64,000 nt of DNA. Origin: Anisus vortex. Its lineage: Eukaryota; Mollusca; Gastropoda; Planorbidae. The stretch is from contig OX421498.1 in assembly GCA_949126835.1 (NCBI GenBank), positions 37,811,118 to 37,875,117 on the forward strand, given 5' to 3'. A program made the position numbers and the translations under genes. Numbering within the stretch: position 1 is the first letter of the stretch; every line of letters begins with the position of its first letter. Shown in pieces: positions 36,401 through 51,400 of this stretch. The notes below the pieces were generated by a model. The model was not told where the DNA came from, did not search any database, and saw only the letters and a list, made by a program, of their open reading frames with translations.

Positions 36401-39400
36401 AGTGTGCCTTTTATGGAGTCAGACAGGGGCTCAAGACTAATGTGATCCACTTTTACCGCCTGGCAACATGTTGGGCCAGAGAAACGTCATCCACCCCGAC
36501 CACTTGCTGGGCCAAGAAAAACGTCATCCACCTTGACCACCTGAGAACACTTGTCATCACACTATATGACTATAACACCTGGGGATCAACGCTTCAGAGA
36601 AGGGAAGCAACTTCTGTAGAAAGGGGGAGCACTAGAATTCTACGCATTTTCCCCCTAAGATGTTCTTTTACATGTTTTTTTCTTACCAATGAACATGTTT
36701 TATGTACCAGCCAGTGCGTGTCGAGCCAAGACCATCACACTGCTGTCAGCACATTGGTTCATTGTAAACAAACACGCCCAGTAGGTAGCACGGTCAAAAC
36801 GCATTCACGCTGAAACGATACACGGACAGCGGTTCTCAATGACTAAAAGAAACTACTGACAATAATTTAAATTTTTATCAAGGTCCTTTCTATGGCAAAA
36901 AAAAAGGGGGGGGGGGCACGGTAGTCAAGAGGCAGTACGGCTGGGCTGGCGTACCGAGGTTTGAATCCGGGCTAAGGCTTTAATTTTTTCCCGGGTCTGG
37001 AGGGTGTCCATGTGTCTACCCAGATCCGATGGGTAGGCTACCTGACCGTAACTGTGAATAAGTAATGTGGCTGCCCATTTCGTCGCCAGATGTCACTTTG
37101 TATGACGTGGTCACATAAAAATTGTGAACACTTCTTCACTAATTGGATCTAATCAGCCTGAAAATGCAAGTCTACAAAAAAAATTGTAGTGCTAGAACAG
37201 GATCAATTTTAGGCTTTTTGGTAAGCTGAATGAATTAGAAATCCTAATTTAGCTTAGCCTTTAACAAAAGGTTGCCAACCTCTCCCTTCAGGAAATAAAA
37301 CGAATGCCAAAATTGTATTTTCTCCTAACACATAAATTTGTTTCTCACTATTTTATAAGATTTGATTTGTGCTGAAAGAGTAAATTAGAATTTTATACTT
37401 AATGTCCAGTGTTCTTAAACAACTTTGTGCTTTTAAACCTCCTGTTTCTTAATTTGGTGATCTTATAAATATAGCGTTACGCTTTACGTAATAAGTAACA
37501 CTGAATCTATTTTTTCTTTCCTTTCTTGTTTGTCATTGTTGTAAATCTTATTCTGTTCAGTAGTAGTCATATTATTGTAATTCAGCACTCCTTTAATTAC
37601 TATTGTCCCCAAGGAATGTTACATAGTCTGAGAATCTTTGAACATTGAATCTTGCCGCCCACGCAGGTAATGACACACATAGGCTTGACACACTAACAAA
37701 AGTTCAAATTATAGGTGTTCCTACAAAGGTACGGGGGGAATCCCCATTGTAGTTCAGGTGAATACCGGAGAACAACAAAAGGTGTGTGGTGGGGGGGGGG
37801 GGGGAGGAGGAGTTATGAGTTGTGTGTGACATAGTGGTGTTCGCTTCATTGCCTTTTTTTTTTTTTTTACTGTGTTTAGAAAAGCTCATATTATTATAAA
37901 ACTTAGAAAGCGAAAAAGTGGGGATTCGAGAGAAAGAAAGAAAGAGTAAACATTGAAAGAATAGTGGAATGAGTGAACGATTTTAACAAGGCGAAAGTAA
38001 CAGATACAAGGAGGTGTATGAAAGAACAAAGTGAAAGGGAGAGTGTGAAACTAGAAGAAAGTATTTGAAAAAACAATTAAAGGAATGATGAAATTAGAAG
38101 GAAAATACCTAATTTAGAGGAATGGTGAAGTTAGAAGAAAAAAGTAGAGGAATTGTGAAATTAGAAGGGAAAAAAAAGTAAAGGAATTGTGAAATTAGAA
38201 GGGAAAAATAAAAAGTAACGGAATTGTGAAATTAGAAGGGAAAAATAAAAAGTAACGGAATTGTGAAATTAGAAGGGAAAATTAAAAAGTAACGGAATTG
38301 TGAAATTAGAAGGGAAAAATAAAAAGTAACGGAATTGTGAAATTAGAAGGGAAAAATAAAAAGTAACGGAATTGTGAAATTAGAAGGGAAAAATAAAAAG
38401 TAACGGAATTGTGAAATTAGAAGGGAAAAATAAAAAGTAACGGAATTGTGAAATTAGAAGGGAAAAATAAAAAGTAACGGAATTGTGAAATTAGAAGGGA
38501 AAAATAAAAAGTAACGGAATTGTGAAATTAGAAGGGAAAAAATAAAAGTAGAGGAATGGTGAAATAAGAATGTAAAATAAGTAAACGTTCAAAGCGAAGA
38601 TAAAACAGCTAATAATGATCGCAGGTGGCAGCACAGTGCTTGAAGGTGCCTTGCCTCACTGGCACGTGTCAACACTTACCCTTTTAAACTCCCACACACA
38701 GACTAGCACGTGTGTTCACTTAGCAGTTTTGTTGATAGAAAAATGTGTAACCTTGTAGACGTAACCGATGACTTTTACAGTATGCAGGGCACCGGCGGCT
38801 ATGTTTATATAACACAGATCTGGGTTTTCTGGCACATGCTATATTTCTAGCGTTTAAACACAAAATGTTTTTCTTTGTCACGTATTTGCAATAATATATT
38901 CTTAAAATATATTTTTCAAAAACTTTAAAATTCAAATGTGCTTAGTTCATCATAAACCGTTATGAAAAAATTGTCTTTCGTTTTTTTTTATTATCATTAT
39001 CATTTGTTTGAAACTAACATTCAAATATTTAGTCTAGATCCGTGATTGATAATTTGTTGTTGTTTTTCAACGCATAAGCTGTGTAGAGACTGAGTCAGTA
39101 GACAAGACTTCCACCTAGGCGAGAGTGAGTTGAGTGCACAGGTAGGAAATTACGCTTAATTATAATATTTCTTTAAGTGCGTTTAGTTATATATATTTTT
39201 TAAACCAAAATATCTCAAAGGATGGGCCTTTTAAAAACAAGTGAGCCAGACTTGGTTTTATTTTTGTTTTTGTTTTGAAGATGATCTTAAACGTCTGAGG
39301 TTTCTAAATAGTAAAGAACAATTTTAATATTTTAATCTTCAAATAAATGTTTTTTTTTAAAATTAAGTCGTCGAAATTAGAGCATGGTAAAGATGAATTT

Positions 39401-42400
39401 AAATTTAGGGCGCCAAGAGGGGGGGGGCGGCGCCGGAGGTGCAGTAGGTTGTGGGGGGGGGGGGGGGGACTCACGAGTAGAGATTCAATGGTGGGCCCCT
39501 TTGAATTGTAAGTCTGAAACGAGAAATTGACTCTCCCCCCCCCCTTCCTAGTGACCGCCGGGCCCTCGTTACTGTCGGGCCGTTGTGAATTTGCACAATC
39601 CAGCGAATCGCAATTGTTTGACAAGTGAATGTTAGTGCCACTATTGAGAGAAACAGTTTTGTGTACAATTCGCTACCTAGGCTCATGGCCTGAACAATAC
39701 ACCTTGACAAAAATAGACCTGGGCACGTCAACTCGCATGGGTTCATGTATTGTACTATTGCATCAACAACAAAAACAACAAAACTTGTTTCATATTTCAT
39801 TTTAGAAAATGTTTAGTTGTCATAGTTTCGTGTTTTTTTTGTTTGTAAGGGCCAGTAGGTATGCATAGTGATAGACGTCAAGATTAAGTCAGTTGTCATA
39901 CAGGCTCCTCCTACGTATGTCGTCAAACTAGTGTTTTAGCAGTAGTGACGCTGGGAATGCAGACTTGCGTCACTCGGTCATACACAACACGAGAGGAATC
40001 CCGGGGCAACGGAGAATGTGAAGGCGTCACCACCATAATCATAACAAAAGAAGTTCGTATTGTTCTCTAATGACAAGAAACGTGAAATATAATCGAGTTC
40101 AAAGATGAATACAGGGAATGTGAAAATAGTTACGTATTGGGTGAAGCAAAGGGAGCTTATTGGGTTTTGACATAAATGTGAACACCGAAATAAAATGTAT
40201 CCATTTCATACTATGATGGTCCATCAGTGGGCTAGTGAAGCAGGTAGCATCAAAACGTTTCCCTGGCCACGGCACACAAGGGGATTGGGTGGTCAGTCCA
40301 AAGCTCAGTCGCCATCTTTCCCCATTTATTTAAACCAATGATAAAAACAAAATATAATTTATTAGGCCGGGAAACTATATTCTTGAAGCCACATTTAATA
40401 GGCTTTCATGTGACTTTCACTTATCTATAAAATGAGATTTCCGAAACACTTTTAAGACTTCCTTTCTATCGTATAAATGTGTTCCTATTATAAGTGGTTT
40501 ATTTGTATAAATTTGTTATAATTATAAGTTGTTTATTTGTATAAATTTGTTCCTATTATAAGTGGTTTATTTGTATAACTTGCTTAGATGGATAAGTGAT
40601 TAAGTGTAAATAGTGTAATCAATTATGACCTTAATTTGCGCATACACATTTTTATAGATCAGTGATTAAAAAAAAACATTTGCATTTTGTTTTGAGTGTG
40701 TGTGTGAGAGATATTTTACACTTATCATTTCCGTTTTGAGTAAACTATTATGACTATAAATTGTTAACATCCTGGTCCAAGTACTTCAACATGTCCAACA
40801 AATGAAGGAAAAACACACACTCTAAATATAAAAACAAAGTATGATACCATGGACTAAGGTCAAGTATACCACCAATACACTACCAAGACCCGTGATAACA
40901 TAGTGCAAGCAGGCCTGGGCGTGAATTAGATTACAGACGAAAACAATGCACACACATTATAATAAGACGACAACAAAAAAGGTGGCCATTGTCTAGGATG
41001 GGTAGGGGGAGGGAGTTCTGTCTGTGTGTATCAATGTGCGGTGTATGGTGTGATATAAGACAGTCACCTTGTATGGTGTGATATAAGACAGTCACCTTGT
41101 ATGGTGTGATATAAGACAGTCACCTTTTATCCCTACTCTTCAGAACACGAGCAACAACCTGCGAGCCAGCACAAGCAAAAAAAAATGTCCATAGAAAAAA
41201 TGTGGTCTCTTCTTTCCACTAGTGAGCTGTCTCATAGATTGTTATTGTTTTGTCTTCTTTCTTTTCTGTTCAAGGAAATATTCAAGACAATATTAGAATC
41301 TATTCTTTTCAGCAAACTCACACGCCAATTTCAACTTTCAACACATCTTCAGGCTAAGTACAGGCAGGTCATAACATGCTGAAGCCACTCACGGTCGCAA
41401 ACTACGAATGGCAAGTGTAATGTGCCCCTGCTGAACAGCTCCCGAAAATGTCGAACATGTCCTTCAAGCCTGCCCCCAATCCTGTGCAACTCTACCCGGT
41501 CAGCCATATGGCCCCAGGATGCTACCTTCAATGACAAACTGTATGGTGGACTGGAGCAACTGACAGCCACGGCGCAGTTCCTCACATGTATTGGACTTGT
41601 CTAAATTCTTCAAATCATAACTTTTGAGAACAAAGAAGAAGAAAAAAAGACATTTCAGCGGGAATCATTCAGAACCATCTATCGGTCCTCTTTATTCTAT
41701 CTATTTTCATAGATCACCGAAATGTGTTTTGTTTTAAAAACAGAATCGTTGTCTTTGAAAAAAATTAAATATAAAGGTTAATTATTTTTTTTTAAGTTCG
41801 AAAATTAGGGATGTTAAACTATGATTGGAAATCCCATTATCGGTGTCGAAAACGATTATCAATTTTGTTGGAAGGTAATCCTTTACATGTGGTGCCTACG
41901 TTTTTATTCATTCTAAAGCAAATATTAGAAACACATTGGAATCGCAGATCATTCGGCTGGCGTACCAAAGGGTACTGGGCTCGAATCCTGGTGACGGCTA
42001 AGATTTGTTCCCGGGTGTGTCCCTGAGTCTACCCAGCTCTGATGGGTACCCGACTTTAGTTGGGGTAACGTAAAGGCAGATGGGCTTTGTGCTTACCACA
42101 CAATCCCCTTAAGTTTGCCGTGGCCACATAAACGGGTGATCACAGCTTCATGGATCAATTTTCCCCGACGGGATGCTTTAACATTACTTTTCCTTGGATT
42201 CGCACACAATCGAATACCTTGCAAAAACTAATCAGACTTAGAAATAGTTTATTCGGTTCAAATCCTCCCAATCGTTTTAGTTTTGGATCTAGTATAAACA
42301 ATGCCTTTTCGGCTTCCCCAGTCGATGTTTCCATGGTATAGGGAAAGAAACATGTTTTCTTCTATCGGTGTGAACTACAAAAACCAATAATCGGTTCATA

Positions 42401-45400
42401 GTCGGATTCCCACTAACGATAATCGAATGGTTTGACATGTACATAGACTATAGACATAGACTATAGAAACTTGCGGCTGCCTTTATACTCTCACGCCTCG
42501 ACTACTGTAATGCTCTGCTTATCGGGATACCTGACGATAAGGTCGCCAAATTACAGCGGATACAAAACAGTGCTGCTCGCCTAGTCATGCGTAAGCCAAG
42601 GCGAGATTCTGTGACAGTTCTCCTGCGTCAGCTCCATTGGCTCCCCGTGAAATCCAGAATCGAGTATAACGTGGCGCTATTTTGCCATCAGTGCATTTTT
42701 AATAACGAGTTTCCGTCCATCTCAAGGAACTAATAACACCATATGTCCCCCAAAGAACACTCCGTTCTGCCAACTCATCGCTTCTGGAAGAGCCCCGTTT
42801 CTCTCTGATGACCGTTGGCCTTAGAGCCTTCTCAGTATCCGGTCCGAAGGTGTGGAATCTTCTTCCCATTCAACTCAGGCAAACAAGCTCCATTGTTTCC
42901 TTCAAGAAGAACTTAAAAATTCATTATTTCAATATTTATCTCAGTTAACATGCTTTAGAGCCCCACTGTCTTACTTATATGTTAGGTCGGTTATTTTGTT
43001 TTAGTTGTTTGATTTGTTCTATGTTTGTAATGTTTTGAATCATCATTTAGTTTTTTTTTATCTCTTGGCCTATAGATTGTATCTGTGTTCTTTAATTGTT
43101 ATGTTAAATGCGCTCTGAGCTTACAGCATGTTTGTTGGCAGCGCTATACAAATGTCATCGTTATTATTATTTACTATATATTGATAAACCTCGTCAAGAC
43201 AAACTGGCAAACAGTTAATACAATTCGAAATGGTTCAAAATCGACTTAATGATCTTTTTGTTGTTGTTGTTTAAATGACGAACATGAATAACAAACATGA
43301 CACACACCCCTTTCACCCACACAAAGGAGAGAAAGATACAAAAACATTTTCAAGAGTAGGCCTACTTGAGCGCACTCACGTTTCTTAAAAAGAGTACTCA
43401 AAAATAATTTGTACCGCCCATCAAAAAGTAAGTGAAAACCTACTAGTGGTCATCGTGACCTAAGGCTGGGCGAGTTAAATAATCAAGCGAAACATGTAAG
43501 TAACTATCCCTTTTTTTTAGACCCAGTTGATCTATAGGGTAAGTGAATGAGAAATCACATTTTTGTCTATGACCAAGGCGTAAAAGAGAATTGTGTGGCC
43601 AGCACAATGCCAATACTTATATCCAATTACTGACCCAAGGAAACCCTCCAGAGCAAATCCTTAACCGCCACCAGGATTTGAACCCGGGACCTTCGGTACA
43701 CCAGCTGAACGCGCTGCCTTATGCCGTTATGCCACCATGTAAACCTTGTATATATTTTTTTTTAATTTAAGATGACTGGACACAGTACAGGAAATTAAAT
43801 TAATGTTTCACAAGATAGTGAATTATTGAGTGGAGGAAAGTCCACCATCTAGAGCAGGCAGCCCACCGCCCTAACCCTCTTTATCTCTCTCTCTTGTCAA
43901 TTACATTGTCATGTTTGACAGCCAGACGGATCTTAATATATATACAATTCAAAGTGGAAAAGAAAACTGGATTGCCCCACAATTATAATATATATATAAA
44001 GTAGCATGTGTGTGTGTTCAACCAATCATCTAAGTTAATTTAAAGACACGTGGCCTTATTGTCTCATGTTATAATTTTGCGATTTCACTTCGGACATGTG
44101 TCTTCGCTAGCTAAGTGGATACCGTATCGGACTATCATGTGGGCGACCCGGGTTCGATTCTCCAATTAATCTATACCTTTTTTAAACAATTTTTTTATTT
44201 CAATTAATATTAGTTTTTACAAAAAAAAGATTGTAAATATACGAGCAACACTGGGCAATTTAGATTTTTGTGAAATAAAAAGACTTGGACTATTATTTGC
44301 CCGATTACAATATTTATTTTAAATTACTTTCCTAAAAGTCTTCAGTAAAAAATAATATATATTTTTTTTCATTATTAGATTTATAGGGTTCTGTTCATTG
44401 TAGCTCATACATTTTTATTTGTAGCTTATACAGGTCTGTTTTATTCCCCCCCCCCCCCGGGCAACACCGGGCAATTTAGCTTGTATATATATATATATTG
44501 GAATTCTTATTTATTTTTTTTATTTTTTTTTTGGGGGGGGGGGGGGAGAGGGAGGGGCGCTGATAACGAGGAGAAAGAGCGGATACATGTATACAAACCA
44601 CTTTGGTAAACGATAACAAAGGGAGTGATGTATAGGGAGAGAGAGAGAGAGAGAGAGACAGGGAAAGAGAGAGTTTGTATGTGCGTGGTGGGGAAGGCCG
44701 TGTCAACCAAACTATGAGGTTTGTATAATAAAGGGAGGAAGAGGTCAACGAATCGATGGCCGAAGGCTGTTGGAGAATCACCGATGAATAGATAATAGGA
44801 AGGGGGAGGTTGTAAGGGGGGGTACGGTTGTTATGCTTGAAATAAGTGAAGGATGGTGGGGGGGGGGGGGGGGGCAAGCCGAGCATAAATCGAAGGATAA
44901 ATACATCCTCCTGGTTACATCATTGGCACGAGGGAGAGGGAAGCGGGGATGAGTGGGAAAGGAGTTGGGAGGCGGACAGTGTTCTATTTAGAAAGAACTG
45001 GGGGGGGGGGAGGAGGGGGCCGCTGGGAGTTAAGATTTGTGATTCCATCTGACAATAAGCTTTGGCGTAGCGAGTTTATCCGCCCCTGTTGATGCCACGA
45101 AGTTTTCGTTCTCACTAATCCGACCCTGTTTGACGAGGACGTTAATTTTATATTTGTGTGAGTGTTTTTTTAATACTTTGTTATCATGATGCCATGTCAC
45201 AATATGCTCTCATTAACATATCCTGTCGTTGATATCAATTGATCTTCACATCACAATACAGAATGGGAGAGTATGGAGAGTGTGGGGGAAAACAACCGCT
45301 ATTTAAGCAGACAGACGCGCATACAAAACGAATGCATGGCCTAATCGTAAAAAGACCAGAACTTTGTGTTAGTTGGCACTGCATTTTATTTTTTTTATTT

Positions 45401-48400
45401 TTTTGGAACCAATAAAGATAGCCTGATAGGGTTGTGGGAAAGGGGGCGTACATTTATTAACCCTTACAGTCCCGGGCGCGTATATAGCGGAACTGAAGGC
45501 AACATAGATAGAAGTAGGTCGGTACGGGAAGGGTTAATAATACTTTTAGCACTTTTACTACAACGTGATTTGAATAAGAAAAACAACAACATTGCGACAA
45601 TGAACGGGAGACAACATCAAACATAACATGTAGAGTGGTGTCTCGGTACTTCAACTGGAGTTTACTGGAGCCAGAAAACAACAAAAAAGCAAGAGCAGAC
45701 GTCATTAGCCTCGTCCTATAATAAATAGAGCTTATATAAACGTAGAGGGTTAACAGAATAATGCAATCAATACAATGAAACGTAACATAAACATAGTTAA
45801 TCTCAATACCATATCTTGTTGCTTTAGCTGTTGTTGTTTTTTTAACCCTTGGGCGACATAGACGAAACATATAAATCGATACACACGGGGATAAAGAAGA
45901 GAAGACATGCACAGTGAAGGGCTATAAATAATATCTGTACAGGCATATCAATGGACCTGGGCACTTTGTAATCAGAAGCAGTCGAAATCTGGGAAAGCAT
46001 AACTTTGCAGAGCATTTGACCAATTATTTGCACTGCTTCGTTTTTAATAATCTTAATATCGTGAGATTGATAGTGTAACAAGGAATTAATTGCTTCACAC
46101 GTAAGGACGCTCAAAAAGAAAAGAATGTTACCTATTGACGATATTGGCTAAATTTGTTGTGTATGGAATAGACTGCTAATAGAAGTTAACTAAGGTAAAG
46201 TACCCTTCAGACCAAATTGATCGTAGGGCCGGTAAAGTAGCGTTCACCGGTTTCTGTGGACACGGCATACTAGGGGATGTGCACAATGCCCAGCCGCCTT
46301 TGCTTTACCCCAACTAATGTCAGGTACCCATCAGAGCTGGGAAGACCCAGGGACACCCTCCAGTCCAAATCTAGCTTTCACCAGGATTCGAACCCAGAAC
46401 CTTCGGAACGCCAATCGAACGCAGCTCGGACACTTTGGCCCATACTTCTAATAGAGATCGGGACTGGCTTTTAGTAGAATGGGTGAAAAAAAACCCAGAT
46501 ACTTTGAGTTTATCTTTATATTTCTGGTAATAAACACAACAAAACGTATCCCCCTTTCTAGCTAAACTATTAACCACCCGCACACGCACACACACTAAAG
46601 CTGATAACCGGTCTTGAATTAATGGGACCCCGTTATAATAAGTCATTATTATTGAGTTGGTGTGCCAATGAACTCTGTGACATCAGTTAAAAATATAGGA
46701 GCTGGTTAATAAACGAGTGGGTGCATGTGGAATGTAAGCATAAAATAGTATTCAGAATTATCAATTAAAAAACAAAGCTGTGGTAGGTTGTGTTCAGTTT
46801 TTTTTGTTCATATTTTCTTGGATAAAAAAATACTAATAATAAAAAAAAATTAACAAAAAGAAACTGAAACTGTTCGTCTATTATTATAAGCAGACTTTTT
46901 TTTCCAACTAAAGAAAGAACACAGGTAACAAGCCCTCGGCCCTCAAATAAGTAGGCGGGAAAACAAGGAAGGTCACCAGACAGTGGCCAGACACTATAGA
47001 ATATTTGCCATACAATTTCTTAACCTGAATGTGATTGAACGTTGAAGAATATGTGCTATTGTCTGCTGCCTCCGTGTAAAGGTCGTTACAGTGTGAAATT
47101 TTACAGTAGGCATTATTATAACGAGTTTGGGGGAAAATAAAAAGGGCTGAGAGATGGGGGGGGGGGGGGGCGCAAAACTCTATAAAGAGGTATATACCAT
47201 GGTAAACATGAAAAACATTTTTAAAAAAAGCGGGAACACCTATGTTTACCCATGTGTGTGTATAAGGTGAAATGATTTCTCCATTACTGTCAGGAGAGTG
47301 TGGAGAGGCGTAACAAGACCATCTCTCTCCCATTTTTTTTTTACCATAGCTCATATCCAGTGGCGTAGCTAGGGGAGGGAAGGTTCCAAATTCGGAAGTC
47401 CCCCCGGGCCCCTACTTAAGGGGGGGGGGCCAAAGGAGTGTCCGAATTTTTTTTTCTCATGTCATAATGTCAAAATCCAGGGGCCCCCAAAGAGGCCAAG
47501 CCCCCCGGGCCCCCAAATCCCTTGCAACGGCACTAGCTCATACAAACTGCAATAATAAGTAGTAACTTAATGATATAGCATTATTGAACTAACCAGAGTG
47601 TGTTGTTTACATTCCAATAGTGGGAGAATGAGCTTTTCTCTCTCCTCCCTTTAACAACACACATATAAAGAGTACATGTACACATAAAAGAGTGGTACGA
47701 CTGTGGGAAAAATCTACATCGGAATGTGTGCGTGAAGTAGACCTCCAGCCTCCCACACACACACAAAAGGTACAAAATACCCCCCCCCCCCCAACCACAC
47801 ACACACTTTTTCCCTCTTCCGGTCCGAAACTCTAACCCCAGAACTACCCACGATGAAAGATAAAACACCCACGGGTTAGACTATCTGAGAGTCTCACTGG
47901 TGAGAAAAAAGTGTGTTTTGAAACTTAGTGATTACGAATGTGTGGCTTTGAGTGCTTAGAAATGTGTATATAATTATACCATGTACCAGACAATGTTTTA
48001 AAAGTATGAAAGATATCATTCATAACATATGACGTGTGTTTCGTCAACTTGCGTGGGCCTGTCAGAGCTGATGCCTTAACAGCACATCATATTTAACCAA
48101 AGTTGGTTGAGACCGTTGAACACAGTGTGCTGTTATACACACTTCAATAAAACAAAACAGAAGTAGATTGAATGAGTGTTGGGTGGCATATTTTACATAC
48201 TGAGTTTTGGCTTGCAACTTTGGGGAAAAAAGCCCCCCCCCCCCTTTTTTTTTTAAAGATGTAGGCAGCCCATGATAACTGAAAACGTTCACTGGTATCA
48301 GTTGTGGGACACTCGTGTGGTCTAGAGTCTAGTGTCAAAAGTTTGGGGGTCGTTTCCTCGGGCCAAGCACCATGTCACTTCCTGTAAGCTCAGAATAATA

Positions 48401-51400
48401 CCCAAACACAAAGCCTAGTGAAAAAAAAATCGTATGGGGTGGTGACTTGGCATCACAATCCCCGTGTAATGTCTCAACAATTGAAAAAAGGTGAAGTATG
48501 CTTCAATGTCCAAGTCAACTAGACCAAAAGATTTAAGACTTCTTTTTTGTTGATGTTATCAGTATGTAACTTGTTTGGTATCTGCTATGCATGTGAACGT
48601 TTTATAATTAGTTACTGCAATAATTACAGTAAGTAAAAAAAAAATCAATGGATGTAGCATCGATAAGGGTGCATATAAAAAGAGGCAATGATGAGTAACA
48701 TATTCCAGTTTATTAGCTAGCCGAATGTTAAACATCAAATAATCATTCCCTGTGATTGTTACAGACTCTATCGAGACATATATTTATACAGAGACGTGGA
48801 TGGGTTAATTAATAGTAAATGAATGCATCATTAATTCAATAACCATAATACACCCAGCGTTCTCGTGCACGGCGGAGCTATGCTGAACAATGTTAAAGGT
48901 TAAACCTTTCTTTTTGTAACACTCACCACTATATTATCTAAACCTGACTTAACCAATCACCACTATATCTACACATGACTTAACCACTCACCACTATATC
49001 TAAACCTGACTCAACCACTCACCACTATATCTACACATGACTCAACCACTCACCACTATATTATCTAAACCTGACTTAACCAATCACCACTATATCTAAA
49101 CCTGACTCAACCACTCACCACTATATCTACACCTGACTTAACCAATCACCACTATATTATCTAAACCTGACTTAACCACTCACCACTATATCTAAACCTG
49201 ACTTAACCAATCACCACTATATTATCTAAACCTGACTTAACCACTCACCACTATATCTAAACCTGACTTAACCACTCACCACTATATCTAAACCTGACTT
49301 AACCACTCACCACTATATCTAAACCTGACTTAACCACTCACCACTATATCTAAACCTGACTTAACCAATCACCACTATATTATCTAAACCTGACTTAACC
49401 ACTCACCACTATATCTAAACCTGACTCAACCACTCACCACTATATCTACACCTGACTTAACCAATCACCACTATATTATCTAAACCTGACTTAACCACTC
49501 ACCACTATATCTAAACCTGACTTAACAAATCACCACTATATTATCTAAACCTGACTCAACCACTCACCACTATATCTAAACCTGACTTAACAAATCACCA
49601 CTATATTATCTAAACCTGACTCAACCACTCACCACTATATCTACACCTGACGTAACCACTCACCACTATATCTACACCTGACTTAACCACTCACCACTAT
49701 ATCTACACCTGACTTAACCAATCACCACTATATCTAAACCTGACTTAACCACTCACCACTATATTATCTAAACCTGACTTAACCACTCACCACTATATCT
49801 AAACCTGACCTGACCACTCACCACTATATTATCTAAACCTGACTTAACCACTCGCCACTATATCTAAACCTGACTTAACCACTCACCACTATATTATCTA
49901 AACCTGACTTTACCACTCACCACTATATCTAAACCTGACTTTACCACTCACCACTATATCTAAACCTGACTTAACCACTCACCACTATATCTAAACCTGA
50001 CTTAACCACTCATCACTATATCTAAACCTGACTCAACCACTCACCACTTTATCTAAACCTGACTTAACCACTCACCACTATATCTAAACCTGACTTAACC
50101 ACTAACCACTATATCTAAACCTGACTCAACCACTCACCACTATATCTAAACCTGACTTAACCACTCACCACTTTATCTAAACCTGACTTAACCACTCACT
50201 ACTATATTATCTAAACCTGACTTAACCACTCACCACTATATCTAAACCTGACTTAACCACTCACCACTATATTATCTAAACCTGACTTAACCACTCACCA
50301 CTATATCTAAACCTGACTTGACCACTCACCACTATATTATCTAAACCTGACTCAACCACTCACCACTATATCTAAACCTGACTCAACCACTCACTACTAT
50401 ATCTAAACCTGACTTAACCACTCACCACTTTATCTAAACCTGACTTGACCACTCACCACTATATTATCTAAACCTGACTCAACCACTCACCACTATATCT
50501 AAACCTGACTTAACCACTCACCACTTTATCTAAACCTGACTTGACCACTCACCACTATATTATCTAAACCTGACTCAACCACTCACCACTATATCTAAAC
50601 CTGACTTGACCACTCACCACTATATTATCTAAACCTGACTCAACCACTCACCACTATATCTAAACCTGACTCAACCACTCACCACTTTATCTAAACCTGA
50701 CTCAACCACTCACCACTATATCTAAACACGACGTAGCGAACCACTCACCACCAAGCTAACAAGCTATTAATAGTTGCCGCTGAACTCCCAGGTATCCTAG
50801 CAACAGCATCTCAAAATACACACACACGGCACGCACGGCGACTACCTTGCAGGAGCACATTAGCACACACAAATACACACGAGTTAGTGTGTTTAAAAAT
50901 GCGTGTTAGTTTTTTTTTTTATAGACCTGCAGAACCAGTCAGTTCACCGAAACATCATCACACACACTCCCTCATACAATGGGGTTCTACATTAATCCTT
51001 ATGCAATAACTGACTATGCCAGTTTCTCTTTTGCTTAGCGCTTTCCCTGTTTAACCTGTTGGGTTATCTATTCATGCAAAAAAATTTAGCTCGTGTGTTG
51101 TTTGCTTTTTTCTAAACTCCCCACACGACACAATTTCCCCCCATTCCCAGATCTATCGCGACCTGCATGCATAGATTAGGCATAAAAATTCGTGTTATTA
51201 GAATTGTAAATGATTGCAAATACTCCCCCCCCCCCCCTATCCTTTCTTAACCACAAACCACACTAAAAAAAAAGACACGTTCTTTCCAAAAGGAAGCGTG
51301 CATGATTTATTTGGCGAGGTCTCGCTTTAAATGAGAGGTAAGGTCACACAAAGTATAACATCAGTCATCAGTATAATTATCCCCCATCGCAGGCATCAGG

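Noticed and set aside
44105..44165. tRNA gene
   Set aside because: A- and B-box-like sequences are present, but the acceptor stem does not pair and the region lies in a repeated element.
45457..46114. Two minus-strand open frames of 90-151 codons
   Set aside because: Hydrophobic and cysteine-rich by composition only. No signal peptide, domain or exon boundaries could be supported.
48921..50748. CRISPR-like regular repeats
   Set aside because: The units are directly adjacent tandem copies with no unique spacers, in a eukaryotic intron. It is a minisatellite.
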